Assembly (NCBI GenBank): GCA_963169105.1
Contig: OY720635.1
Span: 158,735,645 to 158,799,644 of the forward strand
DNA from: Ceriagrion tenellum
Lineage: Eukaryota; Arthropoda; Insecta; Odonata; Coenagrionidae
DNA: 64,000 nt
Direction: 5' to 3'
Both the position numbers and the translations under genes were made by a program. Each line of letters starts with the position of its first letter. Position 1 is the first letter of the stretch. The notes under the pieces are model-generated. The model did no database searches, was not told the DNA's origin, and saw nothing but the letters and a program-made list of their open reading frames with translations. Positions 1 through 13,779 of this stretch are shown here, piece by piece.

Positions 1-136
1 TTATGAGTATTCTATTCAAGACATGGGAATTTGAGATAATTTTTTCAAGTCAATTATGGATACAAATCTATCAAGAAAAGTATGGAACATGTCATTGGAA
101 GTTTTATTAATTTACTCACCTTGTAAATAATTGCAG

Positions 137-3100
137 AGCCCAGAGTCCTGCGAATAGAAACGAAGCAAGTGCCGAGACCAAGCCAGGCAGAGGTTGTTCA
201 AAGTGATGGTGAGTGGGTGTTTGCTTTGATTTCTTTATTGTAAAATACCTCCCTCTTCCTGCCCTCTCATTGGAGTTATCCCCTCCTTTAAGTTACTGCA
301 TTGTCTGTACATATATTTTTTGTTTCAGTCAGTTAATTTGAGATTTCATTCTAATTCTAACTTGCATCACATGTTTTAACTGAAAGATAAGTTGAAACCA
401 TAGAACAGCATTGCTTTTTTATCAATAATGGCATTTTCCAAATTCAGGTGCATGTTCCAAAGTGCATTCATGTGCACAGTCATGTGATTAGTTGAATAGC
501 CATGCATGTTGTTTAGTGCACCTAGTGGATTAGGAATAGTAATTTTATGTAGATTTTGCAAATTGATGTCTTAGCACGTTGATGTGAATTGCATGCTTTG
601 CTGTTGATACAGTTACTGAGTTTCCTGATCCTCACATGGAGAGGTCCCAGTCTGCACGCTTTCCAAAAGAGACTGGTGAGTTTAAGTTTTATTGTATTAT
701 TTAATTTGGAAAAGGATTCAGGTAGTATTTATGGAATTCCTAATTAGATTGATCTCCTTCAATTGTTCTCCTTTAGTAATACCCCCTTTGAGTGGCCAAT
801 TTTATGATGAATAAAGCCGAGTTTCAGGATTTTGTGTGACATAAGATACATTAAGAGCACTGTTGTTGAAATTATCTGGTCCATTGCAAGTTATCTTACT
901 TAATAAAACATTAATAACTTTCAACATGATGACTGAGCTCTCTAATATCAATGTTATTCATTATGTTTGACTTAAGATTTACAGTTATATTAATTAGTGA
1001 GTCTTACAGTTGAAATATTTGAAATGGTGTGGGTATCAAAAGCTCAACTAGAATTGAATGCAAACTTGAGTGGGCTTATTTAATTTTTTTACTGAGTATC
1101 TTTGATTGTAAGTTGCCAGTCTACTTCTCATCTGGAAGTATCAACAAAAATCTGATGCTCTTGATGAGAAACTGAAGTCAGAATAAAAAAATATTGCATT
1201 ATCCAATAGTTTTATGCTACAAAATGTGTAAGTACAGGTATGATCGCTAAGGTTGACACAAACAAAAAATAAACTTTCCTAAAAAAAGTTTAATTTATTG
1301 TCACAGCCCTATAATTTACAAGTAATCAGATGTTTAAAAGTCTACTTTTTCCCCTGAAATGATTGGCAGTGCTATTTTATGGCAAGGCAGTTGCATTTCT
1401 TTTGTAAGTGCATTCTTCCTAGTGAAAGAAATGTTAATTTGCAGATTGACTTCCTTTATTAACCATTTTATGCATTGAACTATTATGTTTTACATTATTT
1501 TACTAAAATTCATTAGGTATGTGAATTTGCTTCCCTTGGGTAGTATACTGGAAGCTACTGGTCACTTTTTCTTGTCACATGAAAAACAATTTCATATGCT
1601 ATTTATTTTAGATCATACTCACTCCATTAAAGTTAGAACGTTAAGTGTTGTCATTAGGATTCTCAGAGTATACGAGTCAAAAGATAAATTATTGGATCAA
1701 TCAATGTAGAAAAGCAAAATTGCTGTGATTAAGCTAATATTTCTGGGTAGTCAATGTTAATTTAATTTAAAGTACTTCATGGTGTGTGTGCTGGAAGCTC
1801 TTGAGCCTTTTCTTTTGATCAAAATACCCTCAAGATCGTGGCTTGCCTTATGTGGAAGAAAAGTGGTATTTTGATCTGCTGTGTGTAACTAAGCTTTAAT
1901 AAGTTCCATTTATTTGGGTTTTATTAAAAAAGCTTTAATAGTTTGTTGACATTGCTTCTGTTGTATTCAAATTGCTCTGATCATTCTTTAACAGTTATCA
2001 TTAGTCAAGGCTATATTGCATTTGGCTATGGTGTTTTTTAGCAGTTTGATTTCAGTGAAACTACTGTCATTAAAAACAAAAAAATTGATGGCAGATGTTG
2101 ATTTTTGAGGGAAGTGATTTAATATTAATATATGCATTTTTCTCATTCACAAAGTTAGTAAACAAAATTTCCTTGTTGAAGTGCACTCTTGTAGTTATAT
2201 TATTTTGGAGAAGTAGATAGCCTCTTGAAATATGGCCTTAAAAGTGCATCATAACTGTGCCACTAATGCTCACTTATTGTCCTCAATAAATACTTTATAC
2301 ATGTTACTGCTCTCCTGTATTGCATGATTTTGGTTATTCATTTGTGTAAATGCTTCACTTGCCTGTGTGTTTGTACTTCTTGCATGATTCATTATGTGAT
2401 GATGACGCCAATGTGCACCATAGGTGGTGTCGCACCAGAAGAAACAGTTTTGAGTCATTTCCGCCGTTCTTGGTCTCTGGGAAGGGATAAGGTGAAGCGC
2501 AGAGGTGAGTACGCTTGGCTCTTAGCAGTGGTAGACACTTGTTTCATGGTCTGGTGTGAGGAGTGCACATTTGGTGTTTTTATGCTCTGATTTAAGTCAG
2601 CTATTTTTCTGGATGTTTGTGCTTTCCTCTTGCAAAGATGTAGGCTGCATATGTGAAGCTGGAAGGCAACATTCTATGTTTCTTCTATCACATATGTGGA
2701 TTTACTATGCTTTATAATTTTCATTGACCTAATATTTGTGTGGCTCTTCTTTGGGGAAAAAAGGTGAATTCATAATGCCCTAATGTATTGATACAATCCT
2801 ATCCTCTGCTTCTTTTTATTTGTGTTGTATATTAATATCCAAAAGGGTCTTATGAGGTAACAATACATAATAGCTTTGTATTCAGAAGTTACATGAAAGA
2901 TGGTTAATGTGCATGTGGTTTTCGTTTCAGGCAATAATGCCTAGATTAATAAAAATGCCTCAGCTTCTATGATCATTAAGGGCTGTTCTCCAGGGTTTAA
3001 ATGTGCATTGAGACTGCTCTGCAAGTGCTTTGAATTTTTCAATGACTGAAAGCAAAATAGCCAAGTTTTATAATTTACATGCTTGAAAATAGGAAACCAA

Positions 3101-6100
3101 TAATAAATGGGTAATTTATATCTCTAAACCCATTCAGCATTATTATTTTACAAAGAGGATATATTTTTTTTTAATTACTAAGGAAAGGTTGATCTTTCAT
3201 TTTGATGTACAGTACACCTTTGCTGATGCAGAATACAGGTATACCTCAAATTATGTAGTTTCGAGTTTTGTTGCTCTCACAGGTTCATTAATTTTTTTAG
3301 CAGCTAGTCTATGGATGTATAGTTCAAAGTAAGTTGACATTGTGGATTTTGGACAAAAATGCTAAATTCAAAATATAACTTGAATTAATGATGTAAGAGA
3401 TCATCAGGAAATAAAGTAAAAATAATCACTTCAAAAACGTTTCGAATTTTGTTTAAAATTGTAAAATGCTCAGAATAACATTAGAAATTCATTTAAAGGT
3501 ATAAGTTTTTGAAGAATACAGCAAAGAATTATTTTTAAAATGCAACGTTAATGCAACAAACTTACAGCGGCCTCCTGCTGAGAGAGGGGCTGCTAAGGGT
3601 TCAGGGGGTTGAGCCGAGTGTCCGTGGGAAGGACATGGTGTCCCGCTCAGTGGGGTTCCAAAACGGGCAAAAGGCATACTGAGCGATTCGTCGCCATGAG
3701 AGAGCTCTGTAGAGGGGAGTACAGAAAATTCTCATGCTACTCATAGCAGGGAAAGCATTTCCCTTCGAGAGACTTTGGTGCGATCCTCAGAAAAGGAACA
3801 GAACATAGAGAACAGTCAGATGGTATTGTGTTTGATAAACAGAGATGAGTGTCATTTGCTTTGGAAACCATTAGAATATTGCTAAAGTTATCATGGATGC
3901 AAGTATTTTAATTTCATTTGAAATGTTATGCTTGCTGCTATGATTCAAGTTCCACCAATTTAGTGGTAATACATTTAGGGTTTTTAAACCAGTTGGTACG
4001 GCTGCTGTGGGAACAGGGCACGAGTCTACTACCAAACTATTTTGAAGTGCTCTTTGTAGGACTGTCATAGGCCAAATTGATAGCACTGTATGCTTTCAAT
4101 TCATGATTATGAATTGGAGCAAATCAGTGCAAATTAATGGCTATGAATGGAGTGGCATGTATAGAAGAAACTTTCGGTAAACTGCCTGTTGGAGGCATTC
4201 TTTCTGTTCAGAGCAGTCACGGCCTAATTTTTTGTATGTTGTTATTCATTTCAAGTTCAAATTCATTTTAAGTTCTAAAGGAAAAATTTGAGTTTTTACC
4301 AGTAAGTAATTATAAGCTTTACTTTATCCATGTTTGATGCCATCGCTGAGAATGAACACAGAAAATATATCACAGATGTGATTATTTTGTTAAGAAGTTC
4401 TTTTATTGTGTAGCTCTCATTAAGTCCATTCCCAAACTGTTATAACGGGTTAATGCTTTGAGAAGAGGGTTAGAAACTAATGAACCAAAGCAGCTGTGCT
4501 GTTGTGTTGTCAAGTGAGTAGTGTTCTAGAGAGTTTTGAAATACATTTGTTATAACATGCATGTAGGATCATGATACAATTTTGTCAACTTTCTAGTTAA
4601 TAATATTTTATCTAGGCATATAAGTGCATCGATTTTTAGTAGTTCAAAAAATTTTTAAAAAAGTAAACCTGTCCTATGAACACTTTAATGCATTTTCATG
4701 TATTTACAGTAGGTAAATTAGTGTATATCTTGGTGGATTTTAGGGGTGCTGGATCGACTTCAATCAAAATTTGACTTCGGTCTTAGTTGTCACAGAGCCA
4801 ATTAACAGCATACAGCAAAGTATGTCTTTTAAAGGGGCGATGGGTTATCTAGATCATGCAAATTCCAGGTTATGCGGGGACTTTATCAAAATAATAATTT
4901 GTTGACTTTTTCAGTGTTTTCTATCTTTGACTGTTTGTAATTACTTTTCATGGTTATTTTTATCCTTTAATAATGATATAAAATCTCTACTTTTCTCTTT
5001 GTAATCACAAGCTTAAGTTTTGGTTGAGTATTTAGGGAAAGTCAGAATTTTTGGCAGTGAGTGACATTTTTACGTGAGAATACAAATCTTGTCCATCAGT
5101 TGCTATGATCTGATCCTCCCTGGAGTTCGTTTTGTACTCCCAGCAATATTCCATAGAAATGTAGTTCTTGCATATGGTATCATGTCCCGCCCTGATATTT
5201 GGGCCAAAAATTTCTAGGTATCCAATTTTGAATTTTAACCATTATCTTTTTGAGTTTTTCCATAGTCGTAAGTCTTGCTGACCGGGGTTTTTTGAATGTC
5301 CACGGTTTTTTAAATGCCCACTGAATGTGCCAAACGAACACACTCGGTACTCTAGGGGCACAATTTTTGTGGGGGAAAGACGCGCTTGGAAGATGAAGTT
5401 TAAGTTCACGGATATCTGGGATAAATATTGATTCCAGGAATAATTGTAATATTCAAATTTGAGAAAATCACTATTCGTCCCATCACTAATTTTCACCAAT
5501 GTCTTGTAAAAAATATGTGTGATATCGATCTGTATATTTACCAAGATTTAAGACCCCAGCATTGTCCTTAGCTAATGGGGGAACAGCAATGCTTTCGAGT
5601 TGTTAATGCAATATTTGTTCTGTATGACTGGCCATGTGGAATGGATTAATACTTCAAGGAGTAAGTACTGAGTGTGTATGGAAGTTGTAGGTCCTGTGGC
5701 GAAACTTCAAGCATAAATTCACTGTATTTTTGGCAATATTCTCCATGGCTTATGTATTATGGGATACATATTTTTTTCTGAAAATGTGAAAATGTTGACT
5801 AAAAAAAACATCCTTATTCAGTTAGTCATCTGGAAGTTGAAGGTAGATTTTCATTGGCTGGGGAAAGGCAACATTTTTTATCTATACTTTCTTATGTTTG
5901 TTATTACTTCCTTCTCTTTGATTTCAAAATTTTTACTTGTTTCTCGAACTTTGCTTTTTAATGGGGAGACTTGAGTCTTTTTTGTGTGTGAATGTAAGTA
6001 GATAGAATCTAAATTTTGGTGTGGAGTATATCACAGATTGATGTGCATGCTTTCATATTTTTCTCATCTTCTAAGTGTGAGGGTTAAGTTCATTTTTTAC

Positions 6101-9100
6101 TTATATTTCTGTAGGTTGGTTGGCTGGTCATCATGTGACCTCTGTGTACAATTCTTTGAATTCTATCAGCTATAGGAAGATAAACTGTAGTGTGTTGGAA
6201 GAAATTCAGGCAAGCCCTAGAGCATCTTTCTCTCTGTCATTTAAAGGCCATTTTGGTGCAATAAATGCTGTTGCTGAGCCTCTTATCGCTCGAATTGCCC
6301 ACACAGAGAAGTTAATATTTCCTCAGCTCATGGTCAGAAGCTATCATGGGGATGCCATTCCTTGCCATGTCAACAGCCTTATCTACAAATGCTTTAGTGA
6401 CAGACTCTTACCTTTCACTGCCAGACACATTTCGATATGCCAGAGAAAGTGAATGATTACAACAAGAAGAGTCTTAAGGCCTTAAGGAATTATAAATTGT
6501 GTTAACCTTGTATTTAACCTGGGCAATGAAAAATATTTTAATGTTTTTGTAATACAGATTTGTGTTTATTCCATCTGTCGAATCTAATGTTGTGATGATT
6601 TCTTGTAATTGATATTTATCTGCCTAATTAATCATTTTGTGTTTGTGCTTTGCTTTTTGGGTGGCCTATTTTGTTTAGCATGAATTTTATACTAGATTAT
6701 ATTCACCTAATTTTTTTGTGTGAATGCATCTGTCACTCATCGTGTGTGTACTGTATTCCTTTGCTGTCAATTTCTGTCGCCTTAGGTTATGACTGCTATG
6801 AGATGATGGCTTTGTAAACTTTGCTCTGTACTGGCAATAGTCATGCACTGTACTAACAAATGTCATGCACTTTATTAACAACAGTCTTTTTTTTAACCGT
6901 GATTAGATGCATTTTTATGTAGTTTAAGGACAATTTGTGTTCCCTGTGAAGTGAAAACACAGAAGTAGTGTGAAAATGGTTGTGCCTTAAGGTCTGTATC
7001 AGCAAATTAAATTTAGATGTTAACAACTAAAATTTCTGTTGCTACCCGTAATATGTATATCTGAAAATTGCAAGAATTTCAATAACAAAAAACATGCATG
7101 TGAGTCACTAAAAGATTTGCACGAAAATTATTTCTACTTAATATTAATCACTTCTCATCATGGTGGTTTCATAACTGTTGTTGAAGTAAATTGCTGTTGT
7201 CAATCATAAAATGATGAAAAGATATTCCTGATAATACATTTTATTACATAGTACCTTGGGTATTTTACATTTGATAAATTTGTTAATTGAGCATATCAAG
7301 TTCTTGATATTTATCCTTTGAATGACTTCACCTACAAGATTTATCTGTTCATTTACGGATAGATATTGTATTCATTTTTAATTTACTACTGGCTAGATCA
7401 ATAAATGAAAGAATTCATGCTATTATATATAATAACAAAATATTAAGTCTTCGCATTGTGCAATTTTTATTGCTCATACTCTTACACCTGAAGAAATTGC
7501 CATGAGAAAAATTTGGCCTGGACCGGGAATCGAACCATGGACCTTTGGTTTGCCGGACCAATGCGCAGACCACTATGTTATCCAGGCTTCCTAATTCACA
7601 TGGCAGTTCAAATTTAAATTAAAATTGCCATGTGAATTAGGAAGCCTAGATAGTGTAGTGGTCTGCACATTGGTCCAGCAAACCAAACGTCCGTGGTTTG
7701 ATTCCCAGTCCAGGCCGAATTTTTCTCATGGCAATTTCTTCAAAAAAAAATAAATAAAAAAATTCACCCGCCATGTTTGAATCTCTTATACCTGGACAAA
7801 AATTGCTGGTAATTTTTTAGCTCCAAATACCAAAATGGACGTTGCAATATTATCCATTTTTAATGAGAGACATATTTGACTTGGTAGTTACCTTTGTTTT
7901 TTAATATTTGCAGGGGAAAACACTTTGAATGGAGATGACCCTGATACCCACCAGAGTACATTCTCTCATAGCAGCAAAGAGGCAAGTCCTATTTGTTACC
8001 ATCTTTGAATAACATTGTCATTTCACCTTTTGTTATTGGAGAGTGCTTTGGTCATATGGTGGACCAACTGATGTTTTGGAGGGTAATCGCTTCACCTGTG
8101 CCAGTGTGACTTTGATTCAAACGTCTTGTGAATTTTACTTTAACTGGTGATCTCAGGCTGGTCTGAATTTGTACAGTTGAGCACCTTTAATCCGGCACCA
8201 TCGGGACTCGAGCAATGCCGGATTAGGGATTTTGCCGGACAACGGGTGCTGTGGTAGTAACCAGCATAATTATGGGGTCCGCGATATTTTTAATGAGGGA
8301 ATTCGATAAATTATAACTTCAATTAAGTTTGAAGAAATTCTGTATAATTCGACAAGTAATTTGAAAAAAAAAGAAATAAACTACTTCTAAATTCACAAAA
8401 ATTCCGGTAGTATCGCAAAACGGCTGAGTGAAAGGAATGCATATAACATATAAATATGTTGCTGGACATCAAAGAGTATATACAGTAGATAAAAAAAATT
8501 TTTCATCGCTTCCAATTTTCCTTGCAATCCTTATTCCACTGTGTTTAATACGATTCAATGAGCTGTCTGCTGTCCATGTCGCGCCGTCAATGCTCGGTGC
8601 TTCCATCTGTGCGGCTATCCGTCGATACATCAGGAGTGACTAAGGAGGAAGTTTCTTGTCTATCCTTGGTTGCCTTTTTGATCATATCTACAATGGTCAT
8701 TTGCTTTAGCCGGCTTGACTTTTCATGGATGAGTTGGCTTTGCAGTATATAAAGGTTCATGATCTGTTGTTCGCTGATAAAACTTTGCTGCTCCAAACCT
8801 TTTATGAGCCTGGTAGTATGGTGAATACATTCATCAATTTTCACTCTTTCTTGAGCGATTTCTGGCTCATCGTCGTCATCCTCACTCTCCGATTTATCAT
8901 CATTGACGACCATTTCAACAATTTTTCTGGTCCGTTAAATGTTGTTGTACTTAATTTAAGTGATGTGTCTCTCTCTTGCACAGAACTCCAATTGACTGAG
9001 TGAAAATGTGACATAGAAATGCAATAATTTGATCATCAAACAGTTAAATTACACACACAGCCAAGTACACAGCGAAGTGCAAAATATGGCATTATGAAGT

Positions 9101-12100
9101 ATATGGCTGTTGAAAATTAGGTGGTACATCACTGTCAGTATTTTTTAAAATGGATAAAAGGGATCTTGAATCTGGCAGTGACTTTCGAGAAAAAGTTAAC
9201 ATTGATGAGATTTAATAAAATAATGTAGAAAAGAATTCATTTCAAAGGGACGAGAGCTAGAATTTGTCATCCTGTCCTAAGGATTCAGCCGCCGATTGTG
9301 CCATTTAAACTATAACACCAATCAGGTTAGAAACACCCCTAAGGGTGCAGCAATATGTGCATTGTATTTAATTTTTCATATTAATTTAAAGACATGTATT
9401 TAATGGATGGGAGTGCAGTGGCTACTGAATGGCAATGTTAGTTCTATCATAGTTAAATTATGTAAATTGAGTCATGGTATTACAGGTATCTCTATGTTGT
9501 TTCAATTGGTGACCTTAGTTATAGTTGATACTACAATAAGGTTAAGAATTTCACCTCTGTAGGTGGTAATTTCATTCTTGGTTTACTCTTTGGTAGTGGT
9601 AGTCTGATGAATATGTAAGTCTAAATGTTCATGCTCTTTCTTCAGGGAAAACGATCACCATCTCGTTTGTGTGGCTTTTGTACCCTCTCTGTGGTCTTTA
9701 GCTTCTGCTCTCCTATAAGTGATAGGCCTATAATAGAAAAAATGAAGTTCATGGGAATCAAGTCACCATTTCCTTATGCATTGCTGGTTCATTGCTTAAT
9801 TATCAACATACATGCATGGCATGGCTTTATATATGAAGTACCTAACTACATTAAAAGTGTAAATTGGCTCATTTGTTGATGCTTAGTTCCTAGGATTTTT
9901 ATTTTTATCTAAACGACTGGAATGAGCAGGAGTTAATAATTTTGCATATTTGGGTCCTAGAAAAGAAATAAGAACAAAATCATTTCCATGAAAATGAGAA
10001 CATTCACATATAATGAAAAGGCTTTATTTTCCCTGTAGATACATTACTACATGTTGGTCATATGCGTGCATACAAAGCACATCAACAAAGAAGAGAGCTC
10101 TCTCTCTCCAATGGCGCTACAGGCCTAGTTGAGCCTTGGCCTCGTCAATTTTCCATCTCCATCCATCTCGGTCTCTTGACTGATCTCTTCAGTTCCCGAT
10201 CCTAAATAGGTCTCTTGCATCCTTGCTTATGTTGTTAGCCAAAGAAGAGAGCTATTTCGTTTATTAATGATGAAGAATTAAGTTATTCAACCAAGGGTAC
10301 AATTATTAAATGCATTGGGAATGAGGAAAAATATCATCTATTGAGAATTATAAATTATCCTTCAGGAATTGATGTTTCATACTTATTTTTATATTATTTT
10401 TCCCTATCAGTCGGCAAGATATCCCTTTTACCATCGGCCTTCGTATCTTTTCGGTGCCACTCTGCCAGGGTCACCTCCCCATTTTAACTCTTCAACTGCT
10501 TCATTGCTCCTCGGTACCATATAAACACAACACCATGACTTTGTCAATTCCTCTCACTCCACTACGGCTCCTCTCACTCTGCCTGGGACTTGTGTTGCCT
10601 ACAATCTCCTGCACATATACAATGTAACTTCGCTATTTTCAAAAACATAATTCCTACCAAGGTCGGATGAGTGAATTAAGAGTGCTTTCCTTTGTGTGCT
10701 TCTGTTTACACTCATGCAGCATGAGTTCTTTGCTTCCTCTTTTTATCATCATATGAAATGAGATGGGTGGGAGGAAACAATCTCCCATACATTTCTCTTT
10801 GCCTAATGGGCTTCATGAGGGTGGTACGCCAAATATGGCCCCATAATGTGTAGTGTGTCTATCACCCTACACTTCAGGGCATGTAGGGGGAAGGTAAGCA
10901 GAGAGAAATGAAGCTTCCAGCACTTAAAATGTAAAGCAGGGCAATGTGTTAATACAATAGGGTGTTTGCATGACTTTTCCTGAGTAAATTATCAGAAAAT
11001 ATGTGATGTCCAGGACATTGCACTTAGGCAATCTAAGTGCAATGAATAGATTGAAATGAAAAATAATTTCTGTATTTCTTGTCATCTAATTGTGTGATAC
11101 ATTTCATATATATTTGAACCGATTTTGTAAGAAAAAATTACCAGTATGTATTGTTACCTTACTTTGTAGCTACTGACAGTTGTCAGTGCTACTTTTTAAT
11201 GATTTTCAGCAGATGAAGCTGAATTAAAATTAGTGTCAGTACAACGTTATACTTTTGGATTTCAGTTGACTGGCATCATATCACTAAAAGCAACATTGCC
11301 TATAGTCTATAGGGCAAATCTCTAAATACCATAGGCTTTATTAGACTCGGGGTGATATTCTATGGATATTTGGAGAAAAAGCACGCCCAATAATCTGAAA
11401 ATGACCATACCTGCCATTTCTGTACTATCCATGATGAATTTGATTTTTCCTGGGCATATGTGTTTGAGGGTCAGGTGGTAGAAGTCAACCACAAATTCAT
11501 CCCTGTAGCTATCAATTCTTATTCCTCATTTTAATGAGCATATCTGGGACTCAAGTTGAAAGTATAATCTCATATTGACTGTTGGAATGAAAGCAGCACT
11601 TATTTTCTTTGAATAAGTCATGTTTGCCCTTGGTTTATGGGACTTAACATGTACGGCTGAAATATCATGCATTATTATTATTTGTGTGGAGAATGAAGCG
11701 GCATTGATTGTTTATTCTGCATGATTGCATACTTATGTAAGGCTGCTTAGGGAAAACTCCTCATGAGATGCATAATTGCTTTTTGCATTGAGGAGGTCTT
11801 ATCATTATTCTTATTGGTGAGATGTTTTTACTTAAAAATTCTCATATAATATAGACAGTAGTAACACTGCTCTTTAGATCATGGTAGACCAGTTTCCCAT
11901 GTAGTGAAATTTCATTAGCTTCAGTTATTATGTGATATTGAAAAAGTATTGGAAATACATAATTATAATAAGTCATTTCCTTTGTGAATTGGCAGTTATC
12001 TTGTCTCATTTATGCTCTGGTGTAATTTAAATGGGGTCTTTTTTCATCGACTATTGTTTGCTTTAAAATTTTCTATGAAAAACATGTGGCTATGATAATG

Positions 12101-12608
12101 ACTGCAAATAGTGAATGCACTATTGTTTTACTGGAATGTCTTCCATAACTTGATCACGATGATTAGTTGTATTTTTATGCTATTTAATGAATGCTTCCTT
12201 GTTTTGCTGCTTCATAATATGTATGTTTGCTTCTTTTGCTACTTTCGGACAGGCTGATAAGGTAAGATATGTTTGCTTCCTACGCTGACAGCTTTTACCA
12301 GCTGAACAGCTCCATTGTATTTTGTAGCGTATAATGTATTTGCAGTAGTTGAATGTATCTCTGCGTTTTAATTATTCATCCCTGTCATATCATTTTTGAG
12401 TTAGCATTTTGATTTAATGAGAGATGTTATTCTTTTAAGTACATCCCATACAATCTGTTTATGTTCTTCTCAATTTCACTAGGGTTCTCCAACAAAAGAT
12501 GTTTCAACGGAAGAATCTCCTAAGAAGGACAAGAAGAAAAAGAAAGGTTTAAGAACACCTTCATTCTTGAAAAAGAAAAAGGAGAAAAAGAAGGTTGCTG
12601 AAGCTTAG
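137..12608 (+). CDS. hts: Adducin, 3' coding exons (partial gene)
   Basis: Adducin caps actin filaments and joins spectrin to actin at the membrane cortex. Only the 3' exons are in the window: 137-208, 613-675, 2424-2504, 7914-7981, a possible 9-nt exon at 12253-12261, and 12483-12608. All have AG acceptors; donors are GT except GC after 7981. Phases agree (1,1,1 then 0). The last exon encodes GSPTKDVSTEESPKKD, then a Lys run and the GLRTPSFLKKKKEKKK tail ending at TAG 12606. This is the MARCKS-related domain that ends animal adducins and carries the calmodulin/PKC region; RTPSFLKK is its signature. The first exon reads PRVLRIETKQVP. The head and neck domains lie upstream of the window. The exon at 2424-2504 (RRSWSLGRDKVKRR) may be optional, since skipping it keeps the phase. 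The exons are seen directly; the name rests on recognising the C-terminal domain; optional use is inference. Confidence 0.9.
676..2423 (+). other. Adducin intron
   Basis: AT-rich intronic sequence between consensus splice sites. I see no repeat structure or coding signal in it. Confidence 0.6.
2505..6114 (+). other. Adducin intron
   Basis: AT-rich sequence without recognisable genes. A less AT-rich patch at about 3,560-3,720 and another at about 5,240-5,540 have short open frames with no recognisable product and may be old repeat pieces. Confidence 0.5.
6115..6455 (+). CDS. Candidate alternative terminal exon of adducin
   Basis: A pyrimidine-rich acceptor (ATTTCTGTAG) is followed by about 113 open codons. 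They are in frame with the phase-1 junctions of the preceding adducin exons and begin GWLAGHHVTSVYNS. The open length is unusual for the surrounding AT-rich intron. Drosophila hts is known to use alternative 3' exons giving different C-termini, which makes an alternative tail plausible. I recognise no domain, and no strong polyadenylation signal follows directly. It could be a chance open frame. Confidence 0.35.
7495..7738. repeat. Foldback repeat built from two tRNA-derived SINE heads
   Basis: Two arms of about 115 bp face each other around a short centre. Each arm holds a tRNA-like unit (- strand 7515-7588, + strand 7643-7716) with an acceptor-stem-like pair GCCTGGA/TCCAGGC, an A-box-like stretch (TAGTGTAGTGGT) and a B box (GGTTCGATTCC on the - strand copy). 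The palindrome continues beyond the tRNA-like part. It is a tRNA-derived SINE or foldback element rather than a working tRNA pair. It lies in an adducin intron. Confidence 0.7.
8174..9003 (-). mobile_element. Tigger/pogo-like DNA transposon remnant
   Basis: CAGTTGAGCACCTTTAATCC at 8174 looks like a Tigger-type terminal repeat (the CCGG-rich 'TTAATCCGGCACC' form). On the - strand 8587-8913 encodes 108 residues with the typical C-terminal tail of CENP-B/Tigger transposases: an acidic stretch (ESEDDDDEPE), then a helix with EQQSF...EQQIMNLY and SRLKQMTIVDMIKK. The DDE core is missing and I could not identify the other terminus, so this is a truncated non-autonomous copy in an adducin intron. Confidence 0.6.
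9004..12252 (+). other. Adducin intron with faint repeat traces
   Basis: Mostly AT-rich. 10,100-10,230 has a CT-rich stretch (GGCGCTACAGGCCTAGTTGA and onward) resembling LINE 3' ends common in insects. Nothing else is supported. Confidence 0.4.
12253..12261 (+). CDS. hts: Candidate 9-nt microexon of adducin (Ala-Asp-Lys)
   Basis: CAG|GCTGATAAG|GTAAGA: a perfect acceptor and consensus donor enclose nine bases. This would add A-D-K between the phase-0 exons ending at 7981 and starting at 12483 without changing frame. The flanking intron is AT-rich with no other open frame. The splice signals are seen; use as an exon is inference. Confidence 0.5.
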
Positions 12609-13368
12609 ATGGAGCAAGCAGATAACAATCGAGGTTAGTTTTATCCTCACAAATATCCTTCAGTGACATAATGCATGGTGGCTTAAATGAGACAATCAAA
12701 TCTTGAAAAATGCATTATGCAAGTGATATTCTCAGTAAGTTGAGGCTAATTTCATGTCTTTTAACAAAACATTGGATACATATTTGTAGTTATGGCTAAT
12801 TAAGTAGAATGACTTTATCTGCACTTGATGGTGTTACAATACGTTAATCAGTAAAATGCCTTCCGGAACCTAAACATCACTTGGGATAAATATTAGCTTG
12901 TGAGGTAGTGGTTTGATGAAGAAGTGAAGGAGTGCAAAATATGTATTTTTCTATGGAAGAAGTATTCTGTGCTAATCCATTCAAGAATATTGGCACAAAA
13001 TCCATGTCTCTGCAACATTGTACTTTGAGGAAAGAGGCAAATCCTCAGCATATATCCCCCTCAGTATTCTATAACTGAAGAGTAAAATAAACTATTTTGT
13101 TGGTGTCGATGATGAAAGTTTTCAAATGCTTAGAATGCAACAAGAGATGCTAAATGCACAAAGAAAATAGTAGGAGTGATGCAAGCCAACTCTCCATAGG
13201 GAGGGGGGAAAACAAAAGTTAATTCTTGCCATTTGATTTTGATGGTCAGTATTTTTCTTTTATTGTATTGCACTCTGCAATGAGGCCTCTGCTTGAGTCT
13301 ACAGCTGAATTGGCCTCAAACTCTCTCTTCGATCCTCTCTCTAAAATCCTTACGCTCAGGGTGTTTAT

Positions 13369-13779
13369 TAGGGATGAGTCGATTCCACTTTTATTCGATT
13401 CCGATTCTTTCAAATCGATTCTCGATTCCATCGATTCTTATTCCTAATAACAGGTGGGATATTGATACACCAGTAGCGTATGACTATTATTGAAATTCAA
13501 GTATTGCCTGAAATAAAATAACAAAGACAATTAAGTCGCTCAAAAAGGATATTTATTAACAAATAGCAAATATATCCTCAGCTTACTGGGGTAGATAAAA
13601 AGTACAAATTGATAGCCTACACCCAAAATTACTGAGACAAATATAGTGTGATAAATGAAATTTGATTTGAATATTTATCTGTCTGGAATCGATGGAATCG
13701 GCATCTACTATAGGCGATCGATTCTAATCCGGAGAATCGGTGGAATCGAGAATCGACATTTGGATTCGACTCATCCTTA
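13369..13779. mobile_element. hAT-like MITE
   Basis: Starts TAGGGATGAGTCGAT and ends with the complementary ATTCGACTCATCCTTA, flanked by the 8-bp near-duplicates GTGTTTAT (13361) and GTATTTAT (13780). An 8-bp duplication and TAGGG-type ends fit hAT non-autonomous elements. Both arms are rich in repeated CGATTC motifs, giving a self-complementary element. No transposase is present. Confidence 0.65.

Noticed and set aside
13226..13493. Overlapping short frames with SIPxxFDSDSF-type peptides
   Set aside because: Produced by the CGATTC repeats of the hAT-like MITE, not genes.
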